DNA of 64,000 nt from Treponema_I sp045631425 (GTDB taxonomy: Bacteria > Spirochaetota > Spirochaetia > Treponematales > Treponemataceae): contig JAZQUR010000084.1 of NCBI GenBank assembly GCA_045631425.1, positions 1-64,000 on the forward strand, given 5' to 3'. Both the position numbers and the translations under genes were made by a program. Shown here in pieces: positions 7,929 through 15,769 of the stretch (the stretch's first letter is position 1; each line of letters opens with the position of its first letter). The notes beneath the pieces were generated by a model. It was given only the letters and a program-made list of their open reading frames with translations. It ran no database searches and was not told the origin of the DNA.

Positions 7929-9146
7929 ATGAGTTCTATCTCTTTACCAAAAAATCACTACCTATTTACATCAGAATCTGTTGGCGAAGGACATCCAGAT
8001 AAAGTTTGTGACCAAATGTCAGATGCAATCCTAGATAGATGTCTAGAACTTGATCCAAACTGTCACGTTGCTTGTGAATCTTTTACAACAACAAACTTTG
8101 CTCTTTGTGGTGGTGAAATCGGATTCCAATCAGAAAAAGCTACAGAACACGCAAAAATCATTTCAGAAGAAGCAGAAAAAATCATTCGCAAAGTAATTTG
8201 TGACATTGGTTACGATAAAGACGAACTAAAATTCAATGGAAATACTTGTGAGTTTATGAATCGCCTACACGCACAAAGTTCAGATATTAACCAAGGTGTT
8301 GTGGGAAAAGGTCTAGACGAATATAAAGGCGAACAAGGCGCTGGTGACCAAGGAATTATGTTTGGTTATGCTTGTAACGAAACTCCAGAATTAATGCCTG
8401 CACCTATCATGTATTCACACAAACTTTTATTAAAAGCAACAGAACTTAGAAAATCTGGAAAAATCGCTTGGTTACGCCCAGACTCAAAAAGCCAAGTTAC
8501 AGTTGAATATGATGAAAAAAATCATCCTGTAAGAATTGATGCAGTTGTTATTTCTCACCAACATGATGAAAACATTTCTCAAGAAGAAATTAGAAACACA
8601 GTTATCGACGAAATCATTAAACCAGTTTTAGAACCAACCGGCCTAATGGATGAAAATACAAAAATCTACGTAAATCCAACTGGAAAATTCGTAATTGGTG
8701 GGCCAGACGGAGACTCTGGTCTAACAGGTCGCAAAATTATCGTAGACACATACGGTGGAATGGGACGTCACGGTGGTGGTGCTTTCAGTGGAAAAGACCC
8801 AAGTAAAGTAGACCGCTCTGCAGCATATATGGCTCGTTATATTGCTAAAAATATTGTTGCAGCAGGACTTTCAGAACGTGCTGAAGTACAACTTGCATAC
8901 GCAATCGGTGTTCCATACCCAGTTTCAATTTTTGTAGAAACATTTGGTACAGAAACAGTTGAAAAATCAAAAATCAGCGATGCTGTAAACAAGGTTTTTG
9001 ACTGTACTCCTGCAGGAATTGTAAACACACTAAACCTAAAACAGCCAATTTACCAAAAAACAGCAAGTTATGGACACTTTGGCCGCGAAGAGTTTTCTTG
9101 GGAAAAAACCGACAAAGTTGAAGCTCTAAAAGCTGCCATCAACTAA
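7929..9146 (+). CDS. metK: S-adenosylmethionine synthase
   Basis: A 405-residue enzyme that makes S-adenosylmethionine from methionine and ATP in the cytoplasm, supplying methylation and, here, the radical SAM protein encoded at 56308. Diagnostic motifs are FTSESVGEGHPDKVCDQMSD near the N-terminus, GAGDQGIMFGYA (methionine and ATP binding), the P-loop-like GGGAFSGKDPSKVDRSAAY, and GHFGREEFSWE at the C-terminus. The length is normal for the family. The start is supported by AAAAAGGAG six bases upstream. Monocistronic, with a terminator 26 bases after the stop and a structured leader before it. Confidence 0.97.
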   Translation: MSSISLPKNHYLFTSESVGEGHPDKVCDQMSDAILDRCLELDPNCHVACESFTTTNFALCGGEIGFQSEKATEHAKIISEEAEKIIRKVICDIGYDKDELKFNGNTCEFMNRLHAQSSDINQGVVGKGLDEYKGEQGAGDQGIMFGYACNETPELMPAPIMYSHKLLLKATELRKSGKIAWLRPDSKSQVTVEYDEKNHPVRIDAVVISHQHDENISQEEIRNTVIDEIIKPVLEPTGLMDENTKIYVNPTGKFVIGGPDGDSGLTGRKIIVDTYGGMGRHGGGAFSGKDPSKVDRSAAYMARYIAKNIVAAGLSERAEVQLAYAIGVPYPVSIFVETFGTETVEKSKISDAVNKVFDCTPAGIVNTLNLKQPIYQKTASYGHFGREEFSWEKTDKVEALKAAIN

Positions 9147-9171
9147 TCAATTTATAAACATCTTAAACAAT

Positions 9172-9216
9172 GCCGAATATGAATTTCTTTTGGGATTTGT
9201 ATTCGGCTTTTTTTTT
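9172..9216 (+). terminator. metK terminator
   Basis: GCCGAATA pairs with TATTCGGC around a 20-base loop, followed by nine T, 26 bases after the metK stop codon. Confidence 0.85.
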
Positions 9217-9226
9217 TAGCAGTTGA

Positions 9227-9330
9227 TTCCCAACCCGCTTTCCAGCCTTCGCCTATTCGGCTCATTCCTTGAAACAAAGTTTCTGCGGAACTACGGGCTT
9301 CCAATCGGGACTAAAGCCTTTTTATTCCTC
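9227..9330. repeat. Degenerate dispersed repeat (copy 1)
   Basis: A G+C-richer non-coding segment with the pattern TTCCCAACCCGCTTTCCAG, then CTTCGCC, ending in GGGCTTCCAATCGGG. The copy at 30255 starts TTCCCCACCGGCTTTTCAAG and also continues TTCGCC and later GGCTTCGCCCC. The two are divergent members of one intergenic repeat family. Open codons run through it but show no protein-like content. Confidence 0.4.
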
Positions 9331-9347
9331 TTTTGCTTCTTACATTT

Positions 9348-9378
9348 TTAACATCAAAAATCGTTTTCATGCTATACT
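9348..9378 (+). promoter_or_regulatory. Promoter for the DUF5058 pair (leaderless type)
   Basis: TTAACA (9348-9353), 19 bp, TATACT (9373-9378); the ATG at 9386 follows seven bases later with no Shine-Dalgarno, so transcription would begin at or next to the start codon. Confidence 0.5.
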
Positions 9379-9385
9379 ATTTTTC

Positions 9386-10114
9386 ATGAAAGATTTTAAT
9401 CCAAATAGCAGATTTATTTACATTGTGGCAGCCATTGTTATTGTTTTTGTGTTAGCCCAATCCATTTTCTTTTTGATTCGTTCTGTGAGACGAGCAAAGC
9501 AAATCAATATGGATATGAAAGCTGTTGCAAAAACTATTGGTTCAACAGCAATTTTCACACTTGCACCAGCATTTTCCATTTTGCTTGGAGTTGTTACTTT
9601 GTCCGCATTTTTAGGACTTCCCCTACCTTGGATTCGCCTTAGTGTAATTGGGGCAATCACTTATGAACTTCCAGCCGCCACTTCAACAGCAAATGCCCTT
9701 GGAGTTTCCCTTTCCGAAATGATTACCGACCCAAAAGTTTACACAGCTATTGCTTGGGTTATGACCTTGGGAATTTTGCCAAGTATTATCCTCACACCGA
9801 TTTTGATTAAAAAAGTACAAAAAGGAATCGTAAAAGTTCAGTCAAAAGACCCAAAATGGGGAGACATCTTTATGACTTCTTTATTTATGGGAATGATTTC
9901 AGCCTTTAGTGGAATGGTTTTTTCACATTTACGAGAAGGAATCCCAGGACTTTTACCAGTTGCTGTTTTAGTTGTTTCTGCCCTTGTTATGGCAATTTGT
10001 GGCTTATTAATAAAAAAAGCAAAAATCACTTGGCTAGAAAATTATGCAATGCCATTTTCCATGTTAATATCCATGGTTTTTGCTGCCCTATCCGCCCCAC
10101 TTTTCGGACTATAA
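9386..10114 (+). CDS. DUF5058 family membrane protein
   Basis: A 242-residue integral membrane protein with about six helices. It contains GSTAIFTLAPAFSILLG, the conserved-looking YELPAATSTANALGVS, and HLREGIPGLLPVAV, which I associate with the DUF5058 family of unknown function. The start at 9386 is preferred over an upstream ATG at 9269 because the latter would add 39 residues encoded by the degenerate repeat, and because a -10 box sits seven bases before 9386. It is followed 30 bases later by a second membrane protein, so the two probably form one complex, likely a transporter. Substrate is unknown. Confidence 0.75.
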   Translation: MKDFNPNSRFIYIVAAIVIVFVLAQSIFFLIRSVRRAKQINMDMKAVAKTIGSTAIFTLAPAFSILLGVVTLSAFLGLPLPWIRLSVIGAITYELPAATSTANALGVSLSEMITDPKVYTAIAWVMTLGILPSIILTPILIKKVQKGIVKVQSKDPKWGDIFMTSLFMGMISAFSGMVFSHLREGIPGLLPVAVLVVSALVMAICGLLIKKAKITWLENYAMPFSMLISMVFAALSAPLFGL

Positions 10115-10144
10115 TTTTTACCATTGATTTTTAGAGGTGATTTT

Positions 10145-10804
10145 ATGACTTACGATGAATATATGAATGAAACCCACAAAAGCGGTCAAATCTGGATTTG
10201 GAGTGCTGTTTGTTTTGTGCTTTTTGTGCCAATTGCAATTTGTGTTTATTATAACGCTTGGCCATCAATTACAGCTGTGTTAAAAGGACTTTTGGGCGTT
10301 GCCCCGATTTATTGGACTGTGGGACTTATTGAAATTATCACTTTCACACCAATGCTGGGAACTGCTGGAACATATTTAAGTTTTGTTACAGGAAACGTAA
10401 CAGCATTAAAAGTTCCAGCTGCCTTAAATGCCATGGAATCTGTTGGCGTAAAAGCAAACACAGAAGAAGGTGAAATTATTTCCACAATTGCTATCGCCAC
10501 AGCTTCTATCGTTACAACATTGATAATTGCTATCGGGATTTTTGCCTTCGCAGCATTACAGCCAGTTTTATCTAGCCCAACACTAAAACCAGCTTTTGAT
10601 AACATTTTACCAGCTTTATTTGGTGGACTTGGAGTTGTTTACATCAGCAAAAACTGGAAAGTTGCCCTTGTTCCTGTTTTATTTATGGTGGCACTTTTCA
10701 TTGCTGTTCCAAGTTTGGCAAGTTCTGTTGGTGTTCTTGTTCCTGTAGGAGTTTTAATTTCCCTTGGAGCTGCAAGAATTATGTACAAAAAGAATTGGCT
10801 TTAA
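10145..10804 (+). CDS. Membrane partner of the DUF5058 protein
   Basis: A 219-residue integral membrane protein with about five helices and a short polar N-terminus (MTYDEYMNETHKSGQIW). It includes APIYWTVGLIEIITFTPMLG and GTAGTYLSFVTGNVTALKVP. The ATG at 10145 is chosen because AGAGGTG lies eight bases upstream; an upstream in-frame codon at 10124 lacks a site. Its spacing from the DUF5058 gene and the shared terminator show a two-gene operon. I do not recognise a characterised family; a two-component membrane carrier is an inference from gene pairing and topology only. Confidence 0.7.
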   Translation: MTYDEYMNETHKSGQIWIWSAVCFVLFVPIAICVYYNAWPSITAVLKGLLGVAPIYWTVGLIEIITFTPMLGTAGTYLSFVTGNVTALKVPAALNAMESVGVKANTEEGEIISTIAIATASIVTTLIIAIGIFAFAALQPVLSSPTLKPAFDNILPALFGGLGVVYISKNWKVALVPVLFMVALFIAVPSLASSVGVLVPVGVLISLGAARIMYKKNWL

Positions 10805-10817
10805 TTGATTTTTAGGG

Positions 10818-10858
10818 AAAAATGGCTTTTAGTGAAAGTGCTAAAAGCCATTTTTTTT
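10818..10858. terminator. Terminator after the DUF5058 pair
   Basis: Perfect stem AAAATGGCTTTTAG with CTAAAAGCCATTTT around an eight-base loop, followed by T. It can also serve the minus-strand gene ending at 10882. Confidence 0.85.
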
Positions 10859-10881
10859 GTGTCTGCAAAAAAGAAAAGTTA

Positions 10882-11436
10882 CTATTCAAAATCTCGAAAA
10901 ATCTCTAAATCTTTTCTAGATGAAATACCGAGTTTTTCAAAAATTGTGGAAAGATGACGTTTTACAGTTTCTTGACTGATAAAAAGTTCTTCTGCAATTT
11001 GAGCATTTGTATACTTTTGTGCCGCCAATTTTGCAACTTCTTTTTCTCGCCTTGAAAGTAAAGAAAAATCAAGTTGTCTATTATTTCCAATAGATTCTTC
11101 ATTTTCAAAGTTTTCCAATTTTTCACTTTTAATTTTGGAATCAGCTTTCTTTCTAAATGGTTCTAAAATCAGTTTTACAAGAACGCCATAAAGCAAAGGC
11201 CGAAACTCCTTTAGAAAAGCAAGAACAAATCCGTTGAATTCTGTGTATTCAGTAGGAATTGAATTGGTTTCGAGCATTTTTTCGAAGGAATAAAACAAAA
11301 AGATGAAATTTCCAACTGTTACTATTCCACCAGAAAGCAAAGCCGAACTTTGAAAATTTTCTATAGAATTATTTGATTTCGAGATTCTTAAAATTATTAA
11401 AGTTAATAAAATAAACAAAATCAATTCTAAAATCAT
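10882..11436 (-). CDS. Membrane-bound LuxR-type transcription regulator
   Basis: A 184-residue protein with two or three membrane segments in the first 95 residues and a LuxR/GerE helix-turn-helix at the C-terminus (about 120-180). That domain contains LSRREKEVAKLAAQKYTNAQ, IAEELFISQETVKRHLSTIF and EKLGISSRK. Regulators of this layout sense a membrane signal directly. It starts 14 bases after the stop of the membrane protein gene at 11451 with AGGATTTG upstream, so the two are co-transcribed. No separate kinase is present. The signal and targets are unknown; autoregulation is plausible but not visible. Confidence 0.78.
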   Translation of the reverse strand: MILELILFILLTLIILRISKSNNSIENFQSSALLSGGIVTVGNFIFLFYSFEKMLETNSIPTEYTEFNGFVLAFLKEFRPLLYGVLVKLILEPFRKKADSKIKSEKLENFENEESIGNNRQLDFSLLSRREKEVAKLAAQKYTNAQIAEELFISQETVKRHLSTIFEKLGISSRKDLEIFRDFE

Positions 11437-11450
11437 TTCAAATCCTAAAA

Positions 11451-12431
11451 TCAGTATGTTTTTGAAGATTTGCTGATTTTTGCTTCAAATGGAAGAATTA
11501 TTAGATTGATAATAAGAGCATAAAAAACTGGAACAAGACTGATATAAATGTTGATTCCAAGATATTCTTTTTGGTCTAAATATTGCATTGTGCATGTAAC
11601 TCCGATTAATGCTGAGCTAAAAGCGATTAATGTAGAAATTCCTCGGAATGTGCTTATGGCATTTAAGTAAAGATTTTTTTCAGTGACAGAAAGATTTTCC
11701 CATTTGTTGAAATTGAAACTTTGGAAAAATAATTTGAAGTTTCCACTTATTAAAAGCAATAAAAAGCTTGGCACAAAAAGTTGCACAAACGATAGCAAAT
11801 CAAAAAATTGACTTAAAAGGTTGTATTTTGAGACATTTCTAGTTTCGGCAATGACTGTTATCCACAAAATGCCAATAATCAGCAAAACTGCTACAAAAAT
11901 TTTTCCAATTTTCCAAATGGATTTTGAGGATTTTTTTTCTGCTTCCAATTCCTTTGCTGAAGTATCTACAGTTTCTTCAGATTCTTCTGCCATAAACAAA
12001 ATCATATTTTTTTTGTTTTTTGATTTTAAGCATAGGAAAATAGTTTCAATTGAAAGTGTATGAAAAATTGCACAAAAAACCGCTGCAAGATTAAATCCAA
12101 GAGTTTGCATTTCATAAAAGTTCAAATAAAAATAAGAAAGCGCTATAACTGTGAATAGCAAACCAACATACAAAACTGTTTTACAGGCGAAATCCAAAGC
12201 ATTATCAATTTCTCGAAGCTGAGTCAAGTTTTTTACCGGATGCTTTTTGCTGTTTACAAAGATTTTGCAAAAGGCTTTTCCTCTCTCGGAAATAATCAAA
12301 AATATAGCCAAAATTCCAACTAAGCATAAAATCAGAATCCTAGAATAATACATGGTAAAAACGAATCCACCACTTACAAGACTGGTAAAAGCTGTAGTTA
12401 TAAAAAGAACCAAAATCATTTCTATAATCAT
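11451..12431 (-). CDS. Polytopic membrane protein paired with the LuxR regulator
   Basis: A 326-residue protein with eight or nine predicted membrane helices and a charged cytoplasmic loop (about residues 145-175, rich in E and K). No catalytic motif was recognised. The start is ATG at 12431 because GGAGG lies five bases upstream; an in-frame TTG at 12443 is less likely. It is the first gene of a two-gene operon with the membrane LuxR regulator and shares its membrane-rich character but lacks a DNA-binding domain. It may be the sensor half of the pair or a diverged paralogue that lost the helix-turn-helix. Confidence 0.65.
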   Translation of the reverse strand: MIIEMILVLFITTAFTSLVSGGFVFTMYYSRILILCLVGILAIFLIISERGKAFCKIFVNSKKHPVKNLTQLREIDNALDFACKTVLYVGLLFTVIALSYFYLNFYEMQTLGFNLAAVFCAIFHTLSIETIFLCLKSKNKKNMILFMAEESEETVDTSAKELEAEKKSSKSIWKIGKIFVAVLLIIGILWITVIAETRNVSKYNLLSQFFDLLSFVQLFVPSFLLLLISGNFKLFFQSFNFNKWENLSVTEKNLYLNAISTFRGISTLIAFSSALIGVTCTMQYLDQKEYLGINIYISLVPVFYALIINLIILPFEAKISKSSKTY

Positions 12432-12551
12432 AAAATCCTCCAAAAAGATTGCGCAATTCCTAAGATATTTTCAATTATAAATTGATAAAGTAAAAAAAAA
12501 GGTGTAAAAAGTTGTAATTTTAGTTGTAAAATTCAGTTTTTTCCCTTTTCC

Positions 12552-12580
12552 TTGCGAAGATAGATATTCCTTTGTATAAT
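12552..12580 (+). promoter_or_regulatory. Promoter of the class III cyclase (leaderless type)
   Basis: TTGCGA (12552-12557), 17 bp, TATAAT (12575-12580), then six bases and ATG at 12587. No Shine-Dalgarno lies between them. Confidence 0.6.
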
Positions 12581-12586
12581 TTTTCT

Positions 12587-14161
12587 ATGAACAACAAATT
12601 TTCTAAGAATGACTTTTCATCTTCATACAATATCGACAAAAAATATTGTTTCCGAGTTTCTATCATATATTTAGCAAGTGTTTTGTTTGCAAATTTTATG
12701 GCTAAGCTGCTTCCAAATACTGTAGAGATTCCCGATACCTATACAGTGGATATGCTTATATGGAAAAATTTTGTTGATTCAAATGAAATATTGATAAATT
12801 CCCTTACTATTATCGTGTTTCTTATTCCTTCAATAATTTGCATAAAAGACAGTTTATCAATTTTACATGCAAAGGAAGACATAATTGCAGCACAAAAAGT
12901 TGTTAATCTTCCTATTAAATTTTCTTTATTAGGAATTCTTGGCTGGATTTTATCCTTTATAATAGAAGTTATTTTTTGTATATATGCAAAATTCACATTT
13001 AATATAAATCTTACATATATTCTGGTTAGCACTTTGATTTTTATAGTTTTAGAATCAATTTTTAGTTTTGTTGTTTCTTACTTTGTTACCGAAACAGTAA
13101 ACCGAAGTGCTGTTTTACCTCGGCTTTTTCCAGAAGGCAAGGTTTCAAAAATCCCAGGCGTGAAAAAGTTTTCTCTGAATTTTCTGTTTATATTCTTTTT
13201 TGTAACAGTTTCAGTTTTTCCAATAATTTTTATTCTATCATCCTTTGTGTCTGAGCAAATAAACAATCAAATTCCTATAAATTGGAATACCATTAAAATA
13301 TCAATTATCCTTTTTGCTAGTTCTCTATCTTTAACAATCGTTTTTATGAGAATCTTTACAGTTCCTCTAACAAAGCTAATTGAAGGAACAGAAAAAATCA
13401 CCAAAGGGGATTATTCTGTAAAAGTAAAAAATATTTCAAATGACGAATTGGGACTTTTATCTGACACTTTCAATGAAATGGCAGAATCATTAAAAGAAAA
13501 GGAATTTATCCGAGATACCTTTGGAAAAGTTGTTGACCCAGAAATTCGCGACCATCTTTTAAATGGAAATATTTCCCTTGGGGGCGAAAATTGCCAGGTT
13601 ACAGTTATGTTTTGCGATATTCGTGGTTTTACTTCAATGTCAGAAAGTATGGAACCGTCTTTGGTTGTTAGTTTGCTGAATAAATATTTTACAAAAATGG
13701 GAAAATGTATTTCCAACAATCATGGCGTTATAAACAAATATATCGGAGATGCTGTAATGGCAATTTTTGGTGCTCCTGTGAAATCTAAAAATCATGCTTT
13801 AGATGCTTTTAAGGCAGCTTTAGAAATGAAATCAGCACTTCTAGAACTCAACAAAGATTTTGAAGCAATGGGTTTCCCACAAATTGATTTTGGAATTGGT
13901 CTCCATTCAGGAACAGTTCTTGCCGGAAATATAGGAGCAGAAAATCGCCTTGAATACACAGTTATTGGAGACACTGTAAACACAGCCAGCCGAATCGAAA
14001 ACCTTTGTAAAGTTTATAAAACTCAACTTTTGGCTTCCGAAACCACAGCAAACCTAATATCACAAAAAATGGAAAACCCAAAAGAAACAGTTTCTCTAAA
14101 TTTTGTGGACAAAGCAGAAATCCGAGGGAAAACCGAAAAAATCAACCTATATACTTGGTAA
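12587..14161 (+). CDS. HAMP-domain class III adenylate/guanylate cyclase
   Basis: A 524-residue membrane cyclase that makes cyclic AMP or GMP from a nucleoside triphosphate. The first 270 residues hold about six membrane helices. A HAMP linker follows, with ITKGDYSVKVKNISNDELGL, and then a class III catalytic domain with VTVMFCDIRGFTSMSE (metal-binding Asp), INKYIGDAVMAIFGAP (second metal Asp) and GLHSGTVLAGNIG, ENRLEYTVIGDTVNTASRIE. All catalytic positions I can identify are intact. The start is ATG at 12587; an earlier in-frame TTG at 12572 overlaps the -10 box. It converges with the barrel gene at 14169. Adenylate versus guanylate specificity is not decided. Confidence 0.88.
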   Translation: MNNKFSKNDFSSSYNIDKKYCFRVSIIYLASVLFANFMAKLLPNTVEIPDTYTVDMLIWKNFVDSNEILINSLTIIVFLIPSIICIKDSLSILHAKEDIIAAQKVVNLPIKFSLLGILGWILSFIIEVIFCIYAKFTFNINLTYILVSTLIFIVLESIFSFVVSYFVTETVNRSAVLPRLFPEGKVSKIPGVKKFSLNFLFIFFFVTVSVFPIIFILSSFVSEQINNQIPINWNTIKISIILFASSLSLTIVFMRIFTVPLTKLIEGTEKITKGDYSVKVKNISNDELGLLSDTFNEMAESLKEKEFIRDTFGKVVDPEIRDHLLNGNISLGGENCQVTVMFCDIRGFTSMSESMEPSLVVSLLNKYFTKMGKCISNNHGVINKYIGDAVMAIFGAPVKSKNHALDAFKAALEMKSALLELNKDFEAMGFPQIDFGIGLHSGTVLAGNIGAENRLEYTVIGDTVNTASRIENLCKVYKTQLLASETTANLISQKMENPKETVSLNFVDKAEIRGKTEKINLYTW

Positions 14162-14168
14162 GATTTTC

Positions 14169-15581
14169 TTAGAAATCTAAACCAAAATGAACAGCAAAAC
14201 CATATCTGAACTCAAAAGGATTTAATGACCAAGAATCTTTTCGATATGTATCTTTTTTGATTTGGTTTGATGCATTTTTATAATCAGGAATAAATATTGT
14301 TCCCGCAAAAACTGTCACTTGGTAAGAAGAATTTCCAAAATTAAGTTTTCCCTCTGGAATAATATCAAATCCTACATTTGCCTCCATTTGTAGAAAAAGT
14401 TTTGAATTCTCCACATAAGAATCGTAGGTTGAACTTGGAAGATGATTTGCAAGTTTTTGGACTTTAAAAGAAGCAGTTCCAGCTCCCAATTCGATATAAG
14501 GTGTAACCCAGTTTTTTATGAATGAAAGAGGATGTTCGTATTTTACGCCCAGGGTATTTATTACATAATCTCTTTCGTATCTATATTCAGATGGATTTAC
14601 ATTATTAGATTTGAAGCCTGAAACAAATTTGTTGTTAAAATAAAAAGATAAATTTTCAGTAAAACCTATTTGAATTTGGTTTTCTAAAAATTCTGTATTC
14701 ATAAAATAAGTTAAACCAGTTAAAAAGTGAATATCAGATTTTTTCCAATTGTGTTTTGAAAGATTTACAAAATCCACATTTATTGCGCCTAGCCCATATT
14801 TTGTTTTTTCATAATTGATAAAATCAAGTTTCACAAGGCCTGTATCGAGATTGAATCCATAATTAAAGCCATCTGTTACATTTTTATAGGATTTTAGTGT
14901 TGATGAGGCATTTTGTAATTGATTCCATGTATATCCTGCAAAAACATTGAAAGTAGTTTTATTTCCCAAAATCCCATTTATGCTGATATTTTGTTCGGTG
15001 GCATAATCGAAAATATTATTTGCTGAAAATGATAATTGAGTTTTCAAGAAATCCACAGGTTCATAGGAAAAAACAAGTTTTGAGTTTATTAAAGGATAAA
15101 AGGGCTTTTCAAAGTTTTCATATTCAAGATTTACAGCGTCAATTGTACCAGATTTGTGGTTTAAGTTTTGCTCAAATTCCATACCGAAATTTCCCAAAAG
15201 GCAAAATCCCAGTTCAGGAACAAAATCAACCTCAAAGTCAGAAACGTTAAAAATATTTATAGCTGTTCCTGTTTTTACAATTATTTCATCATAACGTCCA
15301 CTTTCAAAGGTTGAAGAATCTAACATATTAGATTTGAATCCACGATTTGTAATTCCATTCAAATTTATATCCAAAAACAAATATGGAAAAATAACGTGAA
15401 TTTCATTTGAAGCTGTTAGTTGGTCGTCTTTGTTTTCTGAAATCCCATAAGAAAATTTATCATTTGTGGATGCAAGAAAAAATCTAAAATCATTTTTTTT
15501 GACTTCAATTGCAAAAATCTTTGAAACAAATAAAATCGTAAAAATCACAATAACCAAAACTTCTTTTTGTTTAGACTTCAT
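14169..15581 (-). CDS. Putative beta-barrel outer-membrane protein, possibly phase-variable
   Basis: A 470-residue protein with a signal peptide (about residues 1-24, ending KIFA). Alternating polar and hydrophobic segments rich in aromatic residues follow throughout, with a C-terminal strand ending FGLDF, all typical of outer-membrane barrels. No characterised family was recognised. The C-terminal half (KYEHPLSFIKNWVTPYIELG onward) resembles generic spirochaete barrel modules. The ATG at 15581 follows AAGAGAACGAAAAT. Its promoter carries nine G in the -35/-10 spacer, so expression may switch by slipped-strand change of tract length. It is monocistronic and converges with the cyclase gene. 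Confidence 0.7.
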   Translation of the reverse strand: MKSKQKEVLVIVIFTILFVSKIFAIEVKKNDFRFFLASTNDKFSYGISENKDDQLTASNEIHVIFPYLFLDINLNGITNRGFKSNMLDSSTFESGRYDEIIVKTGTAINIFNVSDFEVDFVPELGFCLLGNFGMEFEQNLNHKSGTIDAVNLEYENFEKPFYPLINSKLVFSYEPVDFLKTQLSFSANNIFDYATEQNISINGILGNKTTFNVFAGYTWNQLQNASSTLKSYKNVTDGFNYGFNLDTGLVKLDFINYEKTKYGLGAINVDFVNLSKHNWKKSDIHFLTGLTYFMNTEFLENQIQIGFTENLSFYFNNKFVSGFKSNNVNPSEYRYERDYVINTLGVKYEHPLSFIKNWVTPYIELGAGTASFKVQKLANHLPSSTYDSYVENSKLFLQMEANVGFDIIPEGKLNFGNSSYQVTVFAGTIFIPDYKNASNQIKKDTYRKDSWSLNPFEFRYGFAVHFGLDF

Positions 15582-15645
15582 ATTTTCGTTCTCTTCATAC
15601 TAAAAAATAATTTTAAAATCCCAAAATGGAAAAAAATTCTGAAAT

Positions 15646-15675
15646 ATTCTACCCCCCCCCTCAACACTTTGTCAA
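15646..15675 (-). promoter_or_regulatory. Poly-G spacer promoter of the barrel gene
   Basis: On the minus strand TTGACA (15675-15670) is followed by an 18-base spacer made of nine mixed bases and then G9 (15660-15652). TAGAAT (15651-15646) comes next. The expected start site is about 57 bases before the ATG at 15581. Gain or loss of one G changes the spacer to 19 or to the optimal 17 bases. This is the layout of known phase-variable promoters. A second TTGACA copy lies 12 bases further upstream. Confidence 0.7.
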
Positions 15676-15769
15676 GATATGTCAAACTTATTACTATCCA
15701 CAAAATCCTTTCAAAATCTTGGATTTTCGAGTATCATTCAAATATCACTTTTTAAGACAAGGATAGCTT

